Origin: JACJYE01 sp964432875
GTDB lineage: Bacteria > Bacteroidota > Bacteroidia > Chitinophagales > Saprospiraceae
Assembly (NCBI GenBank): GCA_964432875.1
Contig: CAYSPJ010000102.1
Span: 1-18,134 of the forward strand
DNA length: 18,134 nucleotides
Reading direction: 5' to 3'
The position numbers were made by a program, and so were the translations under genes. The notes beneath the pieces are model-generated. The model searched no databases. It was given only the letters and a program-made list of their open reading frames with translations, and was not told the DNA's origin. Every line of letters begins with the position of its first letter. Positions within the stretch are counted from its first letter, which is position 1. Below, piece after piece: positions 16,387 through 18,134 of this stretch.

Positions 16387-16417
16387 TTGCAGGTTTAGGC
16401 AGTATTACGTATATTTG
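16387..16417 (+). promoter_or_regulatory. Promoter of the DUF433/DUF5615 operon
   Basis: TTG (16387-16389), 20 bases, then TATATTTG (16410-16417) is a perfect Bacteroidota promoter. The ATG at 16458 lies 40 bases after the -7 element. Confidence 0.75.
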
Positions 16418-16457
16418 TGTTTGAAGCGAAGAGAATGTCAGTAATTACGATTGAGAC

Positions 16458-16691
16458 ATGAACTGGACAACCTACATCTCCTCCGACCCGGCGGTACTCT
16501 ATGGCAAGCCCGCCATCCGTGGCACCCGTATTGGCGTAGATTTAATCCTCGAAAAAATGGCTGCCGGGCAGACTATCCCTGAACTGCTAAAGGCATACCC
16601 TCATTTGAAAGAAGAGCAGATTCTGGCCTGCCTGGCTTTCGCCGCCGATGCCATCAAGAATGAAGTAGTTTACGAATTGCCAGCTGCATGA
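16458..16691 (+). CDS. DUF433-family antitoxin-like protein
   Basis: A 77-residue protein with the whole DUF433 pattern. It opens with ISSDPAVLYGKPAIRGTRIGVDLILEKMAAG, which forms the GKPxIxGTRI signature. TIPELLKAYPHLKEEQILACLAFAADAI, a helical part of helix-turn-helix type, follows. DUF433 proteins usually accompany DUF5615 PIN-like proteins and are regarded as the antitoxin and repressor. The stop codon overlaps the downstream start (ATGA at 16688-16691), so the two genes are coupled. A perfect TTG-N20-TATATTTG promoter precedes it. Confidence 0.92.
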   Translation: MNWTTYISSDPAVLYGKPAIRGTRIGVDLILEKMAAGQTIPELLKAYPHLKEEQILACLAFAADAIKNEVVYELPAA

Positions 16692-17044
16692 GGATCGTTG
16701 CTGATGAAAGCGTAGATTTCCTCATCATCGAATCGCTACGCCGAGCAGGCTTTGAGGTCTTTTCTATTTTAGAAGAGCTTCCAGGTTGTCCTGACGAAGA
16801 AGTACTCGCCACCGCTCGCCGACTGGAAGCCTATCTTATCACCGAAGACAAAGATTTCGGCGAGCTGACCTACCGGCTTAAGAAGCCGAGCTACGGAATA
16901 TTGCTGCTACGGATGCCCGCAGAAGCCAGCGAAACCAAAGCTACTCAGGTTTTAGACGTCATTCAAAAAATCCCTGGACGGCTCTGGGGAAAGTTTTCAG
17001 TATTGGAACTATCAAAGTTGCGCATCAGAGAGATGAAACCGTGA
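16688..17044 (+). CDS. DUF5615 PIN-like toxin
   Basis: A 118-residue protein of the DUF5615 family (Mut7-C/PIN-like fold). It begins MRIVADESVDFLIIESLRRAG; D6 and E7 are the first acidic residues of the predicted metal site. PDEEVL (35-40) and ITEDKDFGEL (51-60, with D54 and D56) supply the others. The end, LWGKFSVLELSKLRIREMKP, has the typical final beta strand and basic tail. Family members are predicted ribonucleases paired with DUF433 proteins. It overlaps its partner by four bases, and the operon ends here. The convergent HAD gene stops at 17126, about 80 bases away. Confidence 0.9.
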   Translation: MRIVADESVDFLIIESLRRAGFEVFSILEELPGCPDEEVLATARRLEAYLITEDKDFGELTYRLKKPSYGILLLRMPAEASETKATQVLDVIQKIPGRLWGKFSVLELSKLRIREMKP

Positions 17045-17125
17045 GCACGCTTATTATTCAGGCAGCCCCAGTCCCTGGCTCTTACCTGCTGCTTCATGTC
17101 GCCCCGCATCACTATAGGCTACTAG

Positions 17126-17740
17126 CTAGACTACACCCAGCGCCCCCAACTCCCCTTTCAACTGCCCCGGCGATTCGAAGCGGATGGCCTGCAGGCCCAG
17201 CTCCAGCGCTGCCTCTACGTTGTGGCGGTTGTCGTCGATGAAGACCGCCTGGGCGGGGTTGACCGCGTAGCGCTCGAAGAGGAGGTGGTAGATGCGCGGG
17301 TCGGGCTTGATCAGCTTCTCCTCGCCGGAGACGACGATGCCCTCGAAGAGCTGCAGGAAATCGAAGCGGGCGCGGGCCACCGGGAAAGTCTCGTGGCTCC
17401 AGTTGGTCAGGGCATAGAGGCGGTGTTCCTGCCGCTCGTGCAGCTGGCGCAACAACTCGACGGTCTCCTCGATGGGGCCGCCCAGCATCTCTTCCCAGCG
17501 GCCGTAGTAGGCGCGGATCTCCGCTTCGTATTGCGGCCAAAGGCGCACCCGCTCTTCCGTGGCCTCGGCCAGGGGGTAGCCCGCGTCCTGCTGCACGTTC
17601 CAGTCGTGATTGCAGACCTCGCGGAAAAAGAAGCCCCGCTCCTCCTCATCGGGCATAATCTGACGAAAAACGTACTCGGGGTTCCAGTCGATGAGCACCC
17701 CGCCTAAGTCGAAGATGATGGTCTCTATGGCGTTTTTCAT
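17126..17740 (-). CDS. HAD-family hydrolase (YihX-like subgroup)
   Basis: A 204-residue haloacid-dehalogenase superfamily protein. I chose ATG 17740 (MKNAIETIIFDLGGVLIDW) because an upstream start at 17821 would run through the promoter and into the MITE-like element. Motif I is FDLGGVLID with nucleophile D11; the usual second Asp two residues on is Gly, as in the YihX (FDLGNV) subgroup. Motif II is ALTNWS, motif III is the lysine in KLIKPDPRIY, and motif IV is FIDDNRHNVEAA. A helical cap lies between motifs I and II (about residues 20-95). YihX acts on glucose-1-phosphate, but the substrate here cannot be assigned. The enzyme is cytosolic and the gene stands alone. The TACCTTTG -7 element upstream supports the start. 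Confidence 0.9.
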   Translation of the reverse strand: MKNAIETIIFDLGGVLIDWNPEYVFRQIMPDEEERGFFFREVCNHDWNVQQDAGYPLAEATEERVRLWPQYEAEIRAYYGRWEEMLGGPIEETVELLRQLHERQEHRLYALTNWSHETFPVARARFDFLQLFEGIVVSGEEKLIKPDPRIYHLLFERYAVNPAQAVFIDDNRHNVEAALELGLQAIRFESPGQLKGELGALGVV

Positions 17741-17763
17741 GGCTTTCGCGATTAGTGAAGGGG

Positions 17764-17771
17764 CAAAGGTA
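17764..17771 (-). promoter_or_regulatory. -7 promoter element of the HAD gene
   Basis: TACCTTTG on the minus strand matches TAnnTTTG, 23 bases before the ATG at 17740. No TTG is found 20 bases upstream, where the sequence approaches the MITE-like element. Confidence 0.45.
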
Positions 17772-17808
17772 AAGGATTGGGCGGATATTTCCGCTCCGGG
17801 GTTTGAGA

Positions 17809-17979
17809 AGTGTCTGTCCATTTAGTCAAGTGTCTGATCTTTAGCGTTCGAGAGCAAGGCTTGCGAAGGTCCCAAAACCGGAGTTTACTCCACGAAGCGT
17901 GGGGTAAGGGGCCCTACGCTGAAGTCGAGGATTTTGGGGCCGAGCGTAACGCAGCTATCGGACTATAAAGACAGACACT
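17809..17979. mobile_element. MITE-like 171-bp element with terminal inverted repeats
   Basis: The ends are exact 10-bp inverted repeats, AGTGTCTGTC (17809-17818) and GACAGACACT (17970-17979). They extend after four variable bases by TAGTC (17823-17827) matching GACTA (17961-17965). AAGTGTCTG is also repeated directly at 17808 and 17828. Inside are further palindromes: TTACTCCACG (17885-17894) pairs with CGTGGGGTAA (17898-17907) with one G-T, and GCGTT, CCCAAAA and their complements recur symmetrically near the two ends. There is no transposase frame. I see no clear target duplication. A non-autonomous transposon or a folded repeat fits best. Confidence 0.6.
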
Positions 17980-18038
17980 ATCCAAACCATCAGCTCCCCC
18001 TAGCATTATATCCATCAATGCCTGAGCCCTCCAAGCCA

Positions 18039-18114
18039 TTTCAGATTACGCCATCCATACGCAAGCGCTTGAGGTGACATCTGCCCTCGCGTTTTCAGAT
18101 TACACCATCCACAC
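18039..18114. repeat. 22-base direct repeats at the right edge
   Basis: Two copies of a 22-base motif starting TTTCAGATTAC, at 18039-18060 and 18093-18114, differ at two bases and are 54 bases apart. The intervening sequence is not repeated. No gene is visible from 17980 to the window end. The repeats may belong to a longer array or mobile element that continues outside the window. Confidence 0.55.
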
Positions 18115-18134
18115 ACTTGGAAGTGCCCGGGGGG

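Overview
The window looks like chromosomal DNA of a Bacteroidota bacterium, probably of the Saprospiria/Lewinella type. Three things point there. Two large proteins end in a type IX secretion (T9SS, Por) C-terminal sorting domain. Several genes are preceded by the Bacteroidota promoter form TTG-N20-TAnnTTTG with few Shine-Dalgarno sites. The protein families present (DUF5117/DUF4953-type metalloprotease, ASPIC/UnbV FG-GAP protein, AT-hook histone-like protein) are common in that phylum. The taxonomic placement is inference, since there is no rRNA here.

Layout from left to right. 1-815 is the start of an MFS transporter gene on the minus strand, cut by the window edge. 898-1134 is a complete tRNA-Gly(CCC) unit with promoter, tRNA and terminator. 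1286-2398 encodes a 370-residue protein with about ten AT-hooks, followed by its own terminator. 2983-5508 is a secreted zinc metalloprotease with its own terminator. 5925-7334 is a beta-eliminating lyase whose active-site residues fit tyrosine phenol-lyase better than tryptophanase. 7461-8185 is a UPF0175/DUF3368 toxin-antitoxin pair whose toxin gene carries two in-frame amber codons. 8281-8676 is a META-domain lipoprotein. 8970-9586 is a DUF2281/PIN toxin-antitoxin pair lying between two copies of a 76-bp imperfect direct repeat. 9809-12637 is a 942-residue T9SS-exported FG-GAP/ASPIC-UnbV protein. It converges on 12738-15220, which holds a T9SS-exported pentaheme cytochrome c and an upstream DUF1761-like membrane protein. 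15393-16334 is an unrecognised lipoprotein. 16458-17044 is a DUF433/DUF5615 toxin-antitoxin-like pair. 17126-17740 is a HAD-family hydrolase. 17809-18134 is non-coding and repetitive, including a 171-bp MITE-like element.

Functional themes. Cell-envelope and secreted proteins dominate (T9SS cargo, lipoproteins, protease, transporter). Three unrelated PIN-fold or PIN-like toxin modules lie within about 9.6 kb. One of them is degenerate and one is bracketed by repeats, which suggests a plastic region. No CRISPR array, rRNA, prophage or intact transposase gene was seen. The best candidates for something not well described are the T9SS-targeted pentaheme cytochrome with its membrane partner, the repeat-bracketed toxin-antitoxin cassette, and the long AT-hook array protein with its distinct C-terminal domain.
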